Source: Leptolyngbya sp. FACHB-8
GTDB lineage: Bacteria > Cyanobacteriota > Cyanobacteriia > Elainellales > Elainellaceae
Assembly: GCF_014695575.1 (NCBI RefSeq)
Contig: NZ_JACJOO010000079.1
Coordinates: 1-64,000 of the forward strand
Direction of reading: 5' to 3'
DNA length: 64,000 bases
Shown here: in pieces, positions 36,549-46,044 of the stretch
Layout of the letters: every line of letters begins with the position of its first letter
Numbering within the stretch: position 1 is the first letter of the stretch
Made by a program: the position numbers and the translations under genes
The notes under the pieces: model-generated
The model's database searches: none
What the model was told of the DNA's origin: nothing
What the model saw: the letters and a program-made list of their open reading frames with translations, nothing else

Positions 36549-36932
36549 ATGAAATTGATCGCACGTGTTTCACGGAGTTTAAGTCTGGCCCTATTTACAG
36601 TTGTGTTGGTGGTTGCTAGCTTCGTTGCAGTGGTTTCTCCCGCTGCCGCAGAAACCATCACCATCAAGATGGGGTCTGACAGCGGTCTGCTCGCCTTCGA
36701 TCCGGCTAACGTTACCGTCAAGGCTGGCGACACCGTTAAATTCGTTAATAACAAACTCCCTCCCCACAACGTCGTATTTAGCAGCGGCGCTGTGACCTCT
36801 CACAAAGCTCTGATGCTGGCTCCTGGTGAGTCCTTCGATGTTTCCTTCGACGGCGTAGACCCCGGCACCTATGACTACTACTGCGAACCCCACCGGGGCG
36901 CAGGCATGGTTGGCAAAATCACCGTTGAATAA
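36549..36932 (+). CDS. petE: Plastocyanin
   Basis: 127-aa precursor of the lumenal copper protein carrying electrons from cytochrome b6f to photosystem I. Signal peptide ~34 aa ([12 protein letters not shown]). Copper ligands: the His in LPPHNVVF, and the Cys, His and Met of [13 protein letters not shown]. Start ATG at 36549 with GAGG upstream. A strong terminator follows. Its presence fits the copper-handling genes copZ-copA later in the window. Confidence 0.97.
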   Translation: MKLIARVSRSLSLALFTVVLVVASFVAVVSPAAAETITIKMGSDSGLLAFDPANVTVKAGDTVKFVNNKLPPHNVVFSSGAVTSHKALMLAPGESFDVSFDGVDPGTYDYYCEPHRGAGMVGKITVE

Positions 36933-36996
36933 TTCTCATCGTTAAGTTTGTCCCCATCGCTAGTCGATGTTTTTGGGCCATTCTTCTCCCATAAGT

Positions 36997-37063
36997 AAGG
37001 TAAGGAATTCCACTGGATAGAGCGTAATCGTTCTCCAGGATGTATTCCTTACCTTTATTTTTT
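36997..37063 (+). terminator. Terminator of petE
   Basis: A 12-bp stem AAGGTAAGGAAT/ATTCCTTACCTT around a ~34-nt partly paired loop, followed by a T run (TTTATTTTTT). Confidence 0.85.
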
Positions 37064-37100
37064 GCTATTGTCCTGTTGTGCTTAGCCGGGGGAGAACACC

Positions 37101-37811
37101 GTGGTTCCAATTCGTGATGACAACCCGACCCAGACAACGCCTTATGTTACTTACGTTCTAATTCTGATCAATATTCTGGTTTTTATCTATGAACTCTCGC
37201 TTTCCGGTCCAACGCTAGAAAGCTTCTTCCGTACGTGGGCCGTGGTTCCCCGTGAACTAACAGCCAGTTTTGAAGGGGGCGGCGCTGCTACGGTTGGGGG
37301 CTACCCTGAGTGGATTACCCTCATTACCTCTCAATTTCTCCATGGGGGTTTTCTTCATGTCGCCGGGAATATGCTCTACCTCTGGATCTTTGGCAACAAT
37401 GTCGAAGACAAAATGGGCCATTCCCGCTTCCTCATCTTCTATTTACTGTGTGGCATGCTCGCGGCTTTGGCCCAGTGGTTCTTCTCGTCAGGGTCTTCCA
37501 TTCCATCCCTGGGAGCGAGTGGAGCGATCGCCGGGGTCATGGGCGCTTACATTCTCCGCTTCCCCAACGCCAAGGTACTAACTCTCGTTCCTTTGGGCTT
37601 TATTCTCTTTCCCTTCCGCATCCCAGCTCTCTTCTTCCTGGGCTTCTGGTTTGTCATGCAAGCCCTCTATGGCGTTGCCAGCCTCAATGCCCCTGCCAAC
37701 ATCGGCATGGAATCGGGCGGTGTGGCCTACTGGGCTCATGCGGGAGGCTTCGCCTTCGGAGCCCTGCTCGGCCCCGTATTCGGCTTATTCAGTGACAAAC
37801 GCCGGGTTTAG
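37101..37811 (+). CDS. Rhomboid family intramembrane serine protease
   Basis: 236 aa with six TM helices. Catalytic Ser in GASGAIAGVMGAY (~150) and His in AYWAHAGGFAFGALLG (~213). The loop WITLITSQFLHGGFLHVAGNMLYLWIFG is the standard rhomboid TM2 region. GTG start at 37101 giving MVPIRDDNPT, the usual N-terminus of this bacterial subgroup. Substrates unknown. Transcribed alone, 168 bp after petE and beyond its terminator. Confidence 0.94.
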   Translation: MVPIRDDNPTQTTPYVTYVLILINILVFIYELSLSGPTLESFFRTWAVVPRELTASFEGGGAATVGGYPEWITLITSQFLHGGFLHVAGNMLYLWIFGNNVEDKMGHSRFLIFYLLCGMLAALAQWFFSSGSSIPSLGASGAIAGVMGAYILRFPNAKVLTLVPLGFILFPFRIPALFFLGFWFVMQALYGVASLNAPANIGMESGGVAYWAHAGGFAFGALLGPVFGLFSDKRRV

Positions 37812-37887
37812 AAGCCGTAACCAACGGGAGGGGCGGGTTTTGGCCTTATCTCAATAACCCAACCGGGGGTATCGTTCAAACCTGCCC

Positions 37888-37994
37888 TAAGGAGATTTCT
37901 GAGAAACAATATCCCCATTATTTGGAAAAAAGGCGCGGCTTCGCCGCGCCTTTTTTCCAAATAATGGGGAAGTTCTTATCTGGAAATCTCCTAA
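37888..37994. repeat. Variable-core element, AGGAGATTTC family, copy 1
   Basis: Ends AAGGAGATTTC and GAAATCTCC form terminal inverted repeats; GGGAAGTTCTTAT lies inside the right end. The core at 37913-37969 is a perfect hairpin (27-bp arms, TTC loop, GCTTCGC tip). Copies at 46923-47020 and 53492-53599 share the ends but not the core. Confidence 0.9.
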
Positions 37995-38060
37995 CATCAG
38001 GTAGCGATCGCTACTGAGGGCCAGTTTTGCCCTTAATCTTAATGCCCCACCATATTTATT

Positions 38061-38096
38061 AAACCCGCCCTCGCCATAAGCAGCGAGGGCGGGTTT
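38061..38096. repeat. Hairpin with AAACCCGCCC / GGGCGGGTTT ends
   Basis: 14-bp perfect arms with an 8-nt loop. The ends resemble the AAACCTGCCCC repeat at 22826-22890. A further G-rich relative occurs around 37826-37885. Confidence 0.75.
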
Positions 38097-38130
38097 TGGC
38101 GTTATAGTGCTTTTCAAGCGCTTAAAATCG

Positions 38131-38179
38131 GGTTGTTTTTGTGAGAGCCGCGCGAAGCGTGGCTCTCACAAAAACAACC
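38131..38179. repeat. Hairpin, 23-bp arms, GAA loop
   Basis: One wobble pair; the tip reads GCGAAGC. It lies in the leader side of rpmI (230 bp upstream), not adjacent to a stop codon. Confidence 0.92.
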
Positions 38180-38217
38180 GTGGCTGATTCAAGCACAAAG
38201 CGTTGTAAGTTGAAGAC

Positions 38218-38252
38218 ACAGATTAGGGTTACCTGCTAAACCCACCCCTACA
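38218..38252. repeat. Half copy of AAACCTGCCCC repeat
   Basis: The segment AGGGTTACCTGCTAAACC and CACCCCTAC closely matches the right half of 22826-22890. Confidence 0.55.
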
Positions 38253-38412
38253 ATTCTCTGCAAATCATTCTTCCTTAATTTGCTACGGCATTCGCTCAAA
38301 GTCTTGAATTTAAAGGGGAAAAACTCCTTCAATTCATTATTTAAACTTGCCTAAGTACAACTCGTAGCCCTATCATAAAAGACTGTGTCTATTTTCGTTT
38401 TTGGCCAGTCCC

Positions 38413-38610
38413 ATGCCCAAACTCAAAACTCGTAAAGCGGCCGCGAAGCGATTTCGCAAAAGTGGTAGCGGTAAGCTCATCCGCCGCAAAGCCTTCAAGA
38501 ATCACATGTTGGAGCACAAGACCACAAATCGCAAGAGCCGTCTGTCCAAACTCTCCCTCGTGCATGAGCGCGATGCTGAGAACGTAGAGCTGATGCTGCC
38601 CTATCTCTAG
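38413..38610 (+). CDS. rpmI: 50S ribosomal protein L35
   Basis: 65-aa ribosomal protein starting [18 protein letters not shown], the canonical L35 N-terminus; [18 protein letters not shown] follows. ATG at 38413 is preferred over an in-frame codon 12 bp upstream. It is followed by rplT after 90 bp, the usual bacterial pair; infC is not directly upstream, unlike in many bacteria. Confidence 0.96.
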   Translation: MPKLKTRKAAAKRFRKSGSGKLIRRKAFKNHMLEHKTTNRKSRLSKLSLVHERDAENVELMLPYL

Positions 38611-38700
38611 GGTCAACATTCGCTGATATGGGATGTCCGGTGTGAAGCTCCCATGGATTCATCTAACCGATTAGCGTAGATAACGAAGGAAACTTGACCA

Positions 38701-39057
38701 ATGGCACGGGTAAAGCGCGGCAACGTAGCTCGTAAGCGCCGCAATAAAATTCTCAAACTGGCAAAGGGGTTCCGCGGATCCCACTCCAAATTGTTCCGAA
38801 CTGCTAACCAGCAGGTTATGAAGGCATTGCGGAATGCTTACCGCGATCGCCGCAAGAAGAAGCGTGACTTCCGTCGTCTGTGGATCACTCGTATCAATGC
38901 GGCCTCTCGCCAGCATGGTATGAGCTACAGCCAACTGATCGGCAACCTCAACAAAGCCAACATTCTGATCAACCGCAAGATGCTGGCACAAATGGCTGTA
39001 TTAGACCCCAACAGCTTTGGCAAAGTCGTCGAAGCGGCGTCTCAAGCAAAAGGCTAA
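38701..39057 (+). CDS. rplT: 50S ribosomal protein L20
   Basis: 118-aa rRNA-binding assembly protein. Basic N-terminal half ([31 protein letters not shown]) and globular C-terminal half ([20 protein letters not shown]). Normal length. Second gene of the rpmI-rplT unit; a binding-protein gene begins 9 bp after its stop. Confidence 0.97.
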   Translation: MARVKRGNVARKRRNKILKLAKGFRGSHSKLFRTANQQVMKALRNAYRDRRKKKRDFRRLWITRINAASRQHGMSYSQLIGNLNKANILINRKMLAQMAVLDPNSFGKVVEAASQAKG

Positions 39058-39066
39058 AGCGGGAGC

Positions 39067-39915
39067 ATGGTGCGATTGCTGACGGTACGGGCGTTCGGTG
39101 TTTCCGTTGCGACAGCACTAGCACTCCTTGGCATGGGTTTCGTGCTTTCTAACTCAGTGACCTCAGCGGCCGATCTGGAAACAGTTCAAAGCCGGGGTCA
39201 CTTTGTCATAGCCGTTAAAGAAAATATTCCACCCCTGGGTTTTCGTACCGATTCCGGCGAATTAGAGGGGTTCGAAATCGACATTGCTCGGCGGCTGGCA
39301 CAGGAAATCCTGGGGAGTTCCGATGCCGTTGTTCTCCAACCCGTCGCCAATCAAGACCGCATTTCCGCTCTCACTTCAGGCGATGTGGATCTGGTGGTGG
39401 CTCGGATGACCCTGACAGCAGGACGATCGCGACTCGTCGACTTCAGCATCCCCTATTACCTGGACGGCACCACGTTTATCACTCGAGATCCAAGCATTCT
39501 CTCCAGTCGAGACATCCGACGGCGACGGATAGCGGTACTGGAAGGAGCCAATACAGCGGTTGTGGTGCGATCGCGCTTTCCCTATGCCCGCCTTATCGAT
39601 GTTCCCTCCTATGAAGCCGCCCGTGAGGCAATGGAAAGAGACGAGGCGGATGTTTTCGCGGCGGATGCCAGTGTTCTGACGGGCTGGGTGCAACAGTATC
39701 CGGAGTATCGCTTACTGCCCGGTTTCTGGTCTGGGGAGGCATTGGCAATCGCCATGCCCCGAGGCCAGGAATATCAAGAATTGCGTGAGGCGGTAAATGG
39801 AGCGATCGCCCGCTGGCGCGAAGAAGGTTGGCTGGAGGAGCGGGCTCGTCATTGGGGCTTGCCGATCCAGGTGCCTGCGACAGAGAGCCCCAACCTTCCT
39901 CAGAATACGCCCTAG
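39067..39915 (+). CDS. Periplasmic amino-acid-binding protein (SBP_bac_3)
   Basis: 282-aa secreted binding protein. Signal peptide ~34 aa (LGMGFVLSNSVTSA/ADLE), no lipobox. The fold marks are GHFVIAVKENIPPLGFRTD, ELEGFEIDIARRLAQEILG and DLVVARMTLTAGRSRLVDFS. No permease or ATPase is adjacent; it may serve a transporter encoded elsewhere. Its start lies only 9 bp after rplT, so it is probably read through from the ribosomal operon, an odd partnership. It ends before a convergent terminator at 39935. Confidence 0.9.
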   Translation: MVRLLTVRAFGVSVATALALLGMGFVLSNSVTSAADLETVQSRGHFVIAVKENIPPLGFRTDSGELEGFEIDIARRLAQEILGSSDAVVLQPVANQDRISALTSGDVDLVVARMTLTAGRSRLVDFSIPYYLDGTTFITRDPSILSSRDIRRRRIAVLEGANTAVVVRSRFPYARLIDVPSYEAAREAMERDEADVFAADASVLTGWVQQYPEYRLLPGFWSGEALAIAMPRGQEYQELREAVNGAIARWREEGWLEERARHWGLPIQVPATESPNLPQNTP

Positions 39916-39934
39916 AAATTATCGCCAAAGCAGA

Positions 39935-39963
39935 AGAGATTGGGAGCCCCCAATCTCTTTTGC
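39935..39963. terminator. Bidirectional terminator
   Basis: 10-bp stem AGAGATTGGG/CCCAATCTCT with a 3-nt loop, followed by TTTT on the plus strand, between two convergent genes. Confidence 0.8.
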
Positions 39964-39982
39964 TCTTATCAGCCCTTTTTGC

Positions 39983-40747
39983 TTACACCAAGCTGACCTC
40001 ACCGGTGTCGAGATCGTAATAGGCACCAACGACCTTCAATTTGCCCTCCTGAACAGCGGCAGCAATCACAGAGGAGTGTTGCAACCGCTCAACTTGTAGG
40101 CGCACATTGGCTTTGATGGCGTTGGTGAGGCGATCGCCTGCTTGCCCTTCTGAGGCTTTAACGGCAGGCTGGAGTGCAAGAACAAGGGACTCAATAACTC
40201 CCGGAAATTCACCTCCCTTTACAGCAGCATCCACAGCACCACACCGCTCATGCCCCAAAACCACAAGCAATGGTGTTTTCAAGACGGCAACGGCATACTC
40301 TTCACTAGCAATTTCTTCGGTGATGGCAACATTGCCAGCAACCCGGACAACGAAAAGATCGCCAAGTCCTTGGTCAAAGGCAATTTCAGGCACAACCCGT
40401 GAGTCGGCACAGCTCAAAATCGCGGCAAAGGGAGCCTGTCCAGCAGCAACCTCAACCACACGCGCTCCATTCTGGTTGGGGTTGAGCTGCTGGCTGGAAA
40501 CAAATCGCTGGTTTCCTTCCATCAGCTTTGCCAATGCTTGATCGGGAGTCAAACTACCTTCGGTAGATCCAGCCTGGGTTGCGACCACAACTTGGTTCTG
40601 GCTATTCTGAGCCGTCCGGCTTTCAACTGTTCTCGCAAGGGCACCCGTTCCTAACCACGCCGTTAGGGAGCTTGCACCAACAATACCGGCACCGTATTGC
40701 AGAACATTTCTACGGGAAAGTTTTTGCTGGCGTGAAGTTTTATTCAT
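39983..40747 (-). CDS. Beta carbonic anhydrase with Tat signal peptide
   Basis: 254-aa beta-class carbonic anhydrase interconverting CO2 and bicarbonate. The N-terminus has a twin-arginine motif (SRRNVLQYG) before a hydrophobic stretch (~18-38), so a folded enzyme is probably exported to periplasm or lumen. Zinc ligands: C113 in SCADSRVVP, H166 and C169 in LGHERCGAV; the Asp-Arg dyad is in ADSR. It resembles the periplasmic EcaB-type enzymes of cyanobacteria rather than the carboxysomal CcaA, whose C-terminal extension is absent. ATG at 40747. Monocistronic, with a long AT-rich region upstream. Confidence 0.92.
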   Translation of the reverse strand: MNKTSRQQKLSRRNVLQYGAGIVGASSLTAWLGTGALARTVESRTAQNSQNQVVVATQAGSTEGSLTPDQALAKLMEGNQRFVSSQQLNPNQNGARVVEVAAGQAPFAAILSCADSRVVPEIAFDQGLGDLFVVRVAGNVAITEEIASEEYAVAVLKTPLLVVLGHERCGAVDAAVKGGEFPGVIESLVLALQPAVKASEGQAGDRLTNAIKANVRLQVERLQHSSVIAAAVQEGKLKVVGAYYDLDTGEVSLV

Positions 40748-42144
40748 GTTCCTCTGACCCAGAAAGATAACAACGATTCCAATGATTCAGCCCTACAATT
40801 TCTGATTAAGTACGTAGATGCGATGAGAAATACCCGCCACAACCTATCAATTTGGTACTTAGAACAGATGTAGATATTTGATGACCTGACATTTTTCTCC
40901 CAATGCTATTGAAGCCAATGCCATAGAAAACATCGTCCTCTGTTATTCACAAAGAACGTTCAGCAAAATTTACTCCTTAGCTTGTTTAAAGGCCAAAGAA
41001 ATCAGCTATTTTTTCGTATAGCCAAAGCTTCTTTTTGACAGCTTGCCACCAGTAAAACAGCAATTAGATAAGACAGTTGCTGCCGTCGGAGCGACAGGAA
41101 AGATCAAGGACAAAAACTTATCCTAACCCTCAGTTATCAATTGCATCTTTGTTCTGGCATAGGGTTCTTGTCAGCCCATCGGAAAATACACAAGAGAAGG
41201 TTTTCTTTTCTCTTAATATAGATTCTCCGCTGAAAAGCATCATAAAAATCAATTGTTAAGAAAGTTCTTAAAGATTGCAGCCTATAGCTTCAAGAAGTAA
41301 GACAAAATTCAATAGTAATCATTCAAAAGCCTTTTATCACAATAGGTTCAACTAAGCAAGAAAATATTTTTATTATCACAAAGTTACTTTTTTCAACATC
41401 GTTTCGATCGCCTTTACCCCTCACAATCTCAATCTTTTCCATAGGACTTATTGATGATGTCGTTAGGAATAGACCCCTTTGCTTTCGCTGAGCATACATA
41501 TTAATGCCTTAGCTCGAGTCGTTAGGATCAAAAACAAAATAACCTGTAATTCTTTTTGTGGGAGGGGCGGCGAAGCCGCCCCTCCCACAAAAAGAATTAC
41601 AGGTTATCTAATACACAATCTTTAGTATCAACTGTGCAACGGCGCAATACAGGGGAACCATACCGCAATACTGACGTGGTTGCAGTTGAAATTGAACAAG
41701 GGTAATTTTTTCTACTTGCGAATATAACAATCTCCTGGTCTTTGAAGAAACTCTTAAGATTCCTTTAAAGGACACTGCCAACCGTTTCACAACCCAAATT
41801 TAAGGGTTCATAATAGAGAGGGAAGTAGTACTTCGTGCTACCGTCTCTCTGTTTTTGAACTAAGCGAATGTATTGATTTTGTAGTTCCTCTGTTCCTTAA
41901 AGATCAATGCATTGCGAGAACGGATTCGATCGTGAGCCTTATGCAATACATGCAATAACCTATGAATCTTTTGAATGAATAATGCTCAGCGAAGTGAGCA
42001 GTTTAAAAGACTCAAATATTGGTTGCATTTTGTTCGCAATCCTTAAGCCCCAATTGGGCAATAAAACAGAACAATGGAAAGAGGAGCCAATGAATTGCCT
42101 CCTCACATTTTTGACGCTATCAACTTTTTTTGGAGTAAGAACCT
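40748..42144. other. 1.4-kb gene-poor, AT-rich region
   Basis: Between the carbonic anhydrase and putA. Only short ORFs of intergenic composition are present (e.g. 41077-41259, 41608-41790). Base composition is clearly more AT-rich than the coding DNA and HIP1 sites are almost absent. It holds one perfect hairpin (41539-41607) and, at its right end, the putA leader with a GGAG ribosome-binding site. A small RNA or a decayed gene could lie here; I see no direct evidence. Confidence 0.5.
41539..41607. repeat. Perfect hairpin, 33-bp arms, GAA loop
   Basis: 69-nt perfect inverted repeat with a GCGAAGC tip. It is isolated: the nearest genes are ~540 bp (putA start) and ~790 bp away, and neither ends there, so it is no ordinary terminator. 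Confidence 0.97.
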
Positions 42145-45120
42145 GTGGTTAGCCAGATTGCGAACTCGCCCTACGAGGCGGATACTCAGGCGATCGCCCG
42201 CGAACTGCTGAGCGCAACGCGCGAGAATCGCTCATTCTTCGCCCAGATGCGAGACCAGATGCGGTGGGATGACAAAATGCTGGGCTGGGCCATGAGCAAT
42301 CCGGGGTTGCGGGTACAGTTGTTTCGCTTTATTGACTGCTTACCTTCTCTGCAAAGCAAAGCTGAGATTGCTCGCCATTTACAGGAATACTTAGGCCAGG
42401 AAGAGGTGGAATTGCCTGCAGCTCTGAAAGGCATGCTGGGGTTTGCCAATACCGACTCTATGCCAGGCCAGGTGGCGGCTACAACCGTTTCCACGGCTGT
42501 GGAAACCCTGGCCCATAAGTACATTTCTGGCGAAACCCTGAGACAGGTCATTAAAACTCTAGAAGGGCTCCGGAAAGACAAAATGGCCTTCACCGTAGAC
42601 CTGCTGGGGGAAGCGGTGATCACCGAAGAGGAAGCCCAATCCTATCTGGATCGCTATATCGAACTGCTGGAAGAACTTTCTGCCGCCGCCAAATCCTGGC
42701 CGAAAGTTCCACAGATTGATGAGGCTGATGGGGAAACCCTGCCGAAGGTACAGGTTTCTGTGAAGCTGACAGCCTTCTACTCGCAGTTTGACCCACTCGA
42801 TGCGAAAGGCAGCCAGGAAAAGGTATGCGATCGCGCCCGTACTCTCCTCCGTCGTGCCAAGGAACTGGGTGCTGCCATCCACTTTGACATGGAGCAGTAC
42901 GCCTATAAAGACCTCACCATCGCCATCCTGAAGGAAGTGCTGATGGAGGAGGAATTCCGCACCCGCAGCGACATTGGAGTGACTCTCCAAGCCTATTTGA
43001 AGGAAACCGAAGAAGACCTGAAAGGACTGATTGCCTGGGCAAAAGAGCGGGGCACTCCTATCACGATTCGACTCGTGAAGGGGGCCTATTGGGATCAGGA
43101 AACCATCAAGTCTCAGCAGCACAACTGGGATCTACCTGTCTTCCAGCGGAAGGAATCCACGGATGCCAATTTTGAGACACTAACCCGGTTGCTGCTGGAA
43201 AATCACCCATATTTGTATGCAGCGATTGGCAGCCACAACGTGCGATCGCAAGCCTACGCGATCGCCATTGCTCGCCAGCTCAACATCCCCCGTCGCCGCT
43301 TTGAACTCCAAGTGCTCTATGGCATGGCAGACAAGCTTGCCAAAGCTCTTGTGCAACAAGGCTATCGGGTACGGGTCTACTGTCCCTACGGAGAACTGAT
43401 TCCGGGGATGTCTTACCTGATCCGTCGCTTATTAGAGAACACCGCCAACACGTCCTTCTTGCGGCAAAACCTGGAGGAGCGACCTATTGAAGAATTACTG
43501 GCTCCACCGCAGCATCAGGAAAATGGACACAAAGCAGCTCAGAATGGAGCTTTTCACAACGCGCCAGATTCAGATTATTCGCAGCAGGAGAAGCGCGATC
43601 GCGGCCTCACTGCCATTGAAGCTGTGCGCCAACAGATGGGCCAATCCTATCAGCCGTTGGTGAATGGTCAGCGGGTGAATACCCTGGATAGCTTTGAGTC
43701 GCTGAACCCATCTAATCCCGATGAAGTGGTGGGTCGTGTGGGTCTGTTGAGTGTTCAGCAGGCGGATGAGGCGATCGCTGCGGCAAAAGCTGCTTTCCCG
43801 CAATGGAAAGCGACCCCAGCGAAGGAGCGAGCGGCGATTCTACGTCGTGCCGCTGACATTATGGAAGAACGTCGGGCTGAACTGGCTGCCTGGATGGTGT
43901 TGGAAACAGGCAAAGTGCTGGGTCAGGCTGACCCTGAGATTTCTGAGGCGATCGACTTCTGTCGTTACTATGCTGACGAGATGGAGCAGCTAGACCAGGG
44001 CCATAACTACGACGTTGCTGGGGAAACCAACCATTATCACTATCAGCCGCGTGGCGTTTCGCTGATTATCTCTCCCTGGAACTTCCCTCTGGCAATTCCT
44101 ACAGGGATGACGGTGGCTTCCCTGGTAACAGGCAACTGTACTCTGTTGAAGCCCGCAGAAACCTCTTCTGTCATTGCGGCCAAGCTGGCAGAAATCCTGG
44201 TAGAAGCAGGCATTCCCGATGGAGTATTCCAGTACGTACCCTGTAAGGGTTCTACGGTGGGCTCTCACATGGTGAAGCACCCAGACGTGCACATGATTAC
44301 GTTCACCGGATCTCAGGAAGTCGGCTGTCGGATTTATGCTGATGCCGCCATTCTGCAACCGGGGCAGCGACACCTGAAGCGAGTGATCGCGGAGATGGGT
44401 GGCAAGAATGCCATCATCGTGGACGAAAGCGCTGACCTCGATCAGGCTGTCGCTGGCGTGGTCTACTCTGCCTTTGGCTACAGCGGACAGAAATGCTCCG
44501 CCTGCTCTCGCGTGATTGTGTTGGAGCCGATCTACGATGCATTCCTGCATCGCCTGGTAGAAGCGACCAAATCGCTCAATGTAGGTCTGGCAGAACAGCC
44601 CAGTACAAAGGTTGGCCCAGTGATTGACGCCGCCGCCCAGAATCGCATCAAAGCCTACATCGAAAAAGGCAAAGAGGAAGCCACCCTGGCGCTGGAGCTA
44701 CCGGCTCCCGATCAAGGCTACTTTGTTGGCCCCACCATCTTTGTAGATGTGCCGCCCACCGCTAAGATTGCCCAGGAGGAAATCTTTGGTCCCGTATTAG
44801 CCGTTATCCGGGTGAAAACCTTTGAGGAGGCACTGGACATCGCCAACGGCACACTCTATGCCTTGACCGGAGGAATCTATTCTCGGACGCCTTCCCATAT
44901 CGAGCGTGCTCGGGCTGATTTTGAAGTAGGCAACCTCTATATCAATCGGCACATCACCGGGGCAATTGTCGCCCGGCACCCCTTCGGTGGATTCAAGCTA
45001 TCTGGTGTCGGTTCTAAAGCGGGTGGCCCCGACTACTTGCTGCAATTCTTGGAACCCCGCCATATCAGCGAAAATATCCAGCGGCAGGGCTTTGCTCCCA
45101 TTGAAGGGGCAGAACAGTAG
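42145..45120 (+). CDS. putA: Bifunctional proline dehydrogenase / glutamate-semialdehyde dehydrogenase
   Basis: 991-aa enzyme oxidising proline to glutamate. The FAD-dependent PRODH barrel occupies ~80-445 (VSVKLTAFYSQFDP, RLVKGAYWD, GSHNVRSQAYA, RRRFELQVLYGMAD). A linker rich in Gln/His/Asn (~450-490) follows, then the NAD-dependent aldehyde dehydrogenase (~495-985) with SPWNFPLAIPTG, FTGSQEVG, EMGGKNAIIVDES and the catalytic Cys region GYSGQKCSACSRV. There is no N-terminal DNA-binding domain, so it is not an autoregulator like enteric PutA. GTG start at 42145 with GGAG 11 bp upstream. Confidence 0.95.
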   Translation: MVSQIANSPYEADTQAIARELLSATRENRSFFAQMRDQMRWDDKMLGWAMSNPGLRVQLFRFIDCLPSLQSKAEIARHLQEYLGQEEVELPAALKGMLGFANTDSMPGQVAATTVSTAVETLAHKYISGETLRQVIKTLEGLRKDKMAFTVDLLGEAVITEEEAQSYLDRYIELLEELSAAAKSWPKVPQIDEADGETLPKVQVSVKLTAFYSQFDPLDAKGSQEKVCDRARTLLRRAKELGAAIHFDMEQYAYKDLTIAILKEVLMEEEFRTRSDIGVTLQAYLKETEEDLKGLIAWAKERGTPITIRLVKGAYWDQETIKSQQHNWDLPVFQRKESTDANFETLTRLLLENHPYLYAAIGSHNVRSQAYAIAIARQLNIPRRRFELQVLYGMADKLAKALVQQGYRVRVYCPYGELIPGMSYLIRRLLENTANTSFLRQNLEERPIEELLAPPQHQENGHKAAQNGAFHNAPDSDYSQQEKRDRGLTAIEAVRQQMGQSYQPLVNGQRVNTLDSFESLNPSNPDEVVGRVGLLSVQQADEAIAAAKAAFPQWKATPAKERAAILRRAADIMEERRAELAAWMVLETGKVLGQADPEISEAIDFCRYYADEMEQLDQGHNYDVAGETNHYHYQPRGVSLIISPWNFPLAIPTGMTVASLVTGNCTLLKPAETSSVIAAKLAEILVEAGIPDGVFQYVPCKGSTVGSHMVKHPDVHMITFTGSQEVGCRIYADAAILQPGQRHLKRVIAEMGGKNAIIVDESADLDQAVAGVVYSAFGYSGQKCSACSRVIVLEPIYDAFLHRLVEATKSLNVGLAEQPSTKVGPVIDAAAQNRIKAYIEKGKEEATLALELPAPDQGYFVGPTIFVDVPPTAKIAQEEIFGPVLAVIRVKTFEEALDIANGTLYALTGGIYSRTPSHIERARADFEVGNLYINRHITGAIVARHPFGGFKLSGVGSKAGGPDYLLQFLEPRHISENIQRQGFAPIEGAEQ

Positions 45121-45126
45121 ATAAAA

Positions 45127-45163
45127 TGGGATGTTTCGTGGGTTTAACTCACGAAACATCCCA
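45127..45163 (+). repeat. Hairpin after putA, 14-bp arms
   Basis: Begins 7 bp after the putA stop and ends 20 bp before the pseudouridine synthase start. Perfect stem, 9-nt loop. It may terminate putA transcripts or cover the next ribosome-binding site. Confidence 0.85.
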
Positions 45164-45182
45164 CTCAAAAACAAACGCACGG

Positions 45183-45947
45183 ATGACCGAACGTTTACAA
45201 AAAATTCTTTCACAATGGGGCATTGCGTCCCGCCGACAGGCGGAACAGATGATTGTGGATGGACGAGTGCAGGTGAATGGCGATCGCGCGACCTTAGGCC
45301 AAAAGGTTGATCCGGAGCGCGATCACATTGAAGTCGATGGTCAACCCCTCCAGACTGAAGCCCGTCCTGAACCGCTATACTTGCTGCTGAATAAACCTGC
45401 TGGGATTGTTACGACCTGCCGCGACTCCCATCAGCGACGCACCGTGTTGGATTTAATACCCGAGCAATGGCGATCGCACAGCGGCCTCCATCCGGTCGGC
45501 CGTCTCGATGCAGAGTCAACCGGAGCCTTACTTCTAACCAATGATGGAGAGTTAACCTTTGCCCTCACCCATCCCTCTCATGAGGTGGCTAAAACCTACC
45601 TGGTGTGGGTCAAAGGGCACCCCTCGGAACGGATACTGGAGCAATGGCGGCGGGGCATTCTATTGGATGGCCGAAAAACTCTTCCAGCTCAAGTCAAACG
45701 GTTACGTACAAGCCCTCAAAGTACACAATTGGAAATAGTGTTGAGGGAAGGAAGAAACCGTCAAATCCGTAGAGTCGCAGAGCAGCTGGGGTATCCCGTG
45801 CAGAAGTTGCATCGAGTTGCCATTGGCTCTATTCAAATTGGTGATTTAGCTAAGGGAAACGTGCGATCGCTACATCCCTCCGAGGTTAGGTATTTGCAGG
45901 ATCAGGCAAAAGTTTTAGTAACAAAATCATCGGATCTGACTGGTTGA
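45183..45947 (+). CDS. rRNA pseudouridine synthase, RsuA/RluB family
   Basis: About 254 aa converting a uridine of rRNA to pseudouridine. N-terminal S4 domain (MTERLQKILSQWGIASRRQAE) and catalytic domain with VGRLDAESTGALLLTNDGE, containing the catalytic Asp, followed by REGRNRQIRRVAEQLG. ATG at 45183 is preferred; an in-frame extension to 45126 would run through the hairpin. RluB versus RsuA specificity cannot be decided here. Confidence 0.92.
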   Translation: MTERLQKILSQWGIASRRQAEQMIVDGRVQVNGDRATLGQKVDPERDHIEVDGQPLQTEARPEPLYLLLNKPAGIVTTCRDSHQRRTVLDLIPEQWRSHSGLHPVGRLDAESTGALLLTNDGELTFALTHPSHEVAKTYLVWVKGHPSERILEQWRRGILLDGRKTLPAQVKRLRTSPQSTQLEIVLREGRNRQIRRVAEQLGYPVQKLHRVAIGSIQIGDLAKGNVRSLHPSEVRYLQDQAKVLVTKSSDLTG

Positions 45948-46044
45948 GTACCCAGTATTACGGTAATGTAAGTGCTGAGGGCCGTACTGTTGCATCTCGA
46001 TACAGGCTCAACAGACAGGAAGCGGTTTCATTTCCAAGGAGTGT

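Noticed and set aside
41077-41259. 60-aa ORF in the 1.4-kb gap
   Set aside because: No coding-like composition and no recognised relatives.
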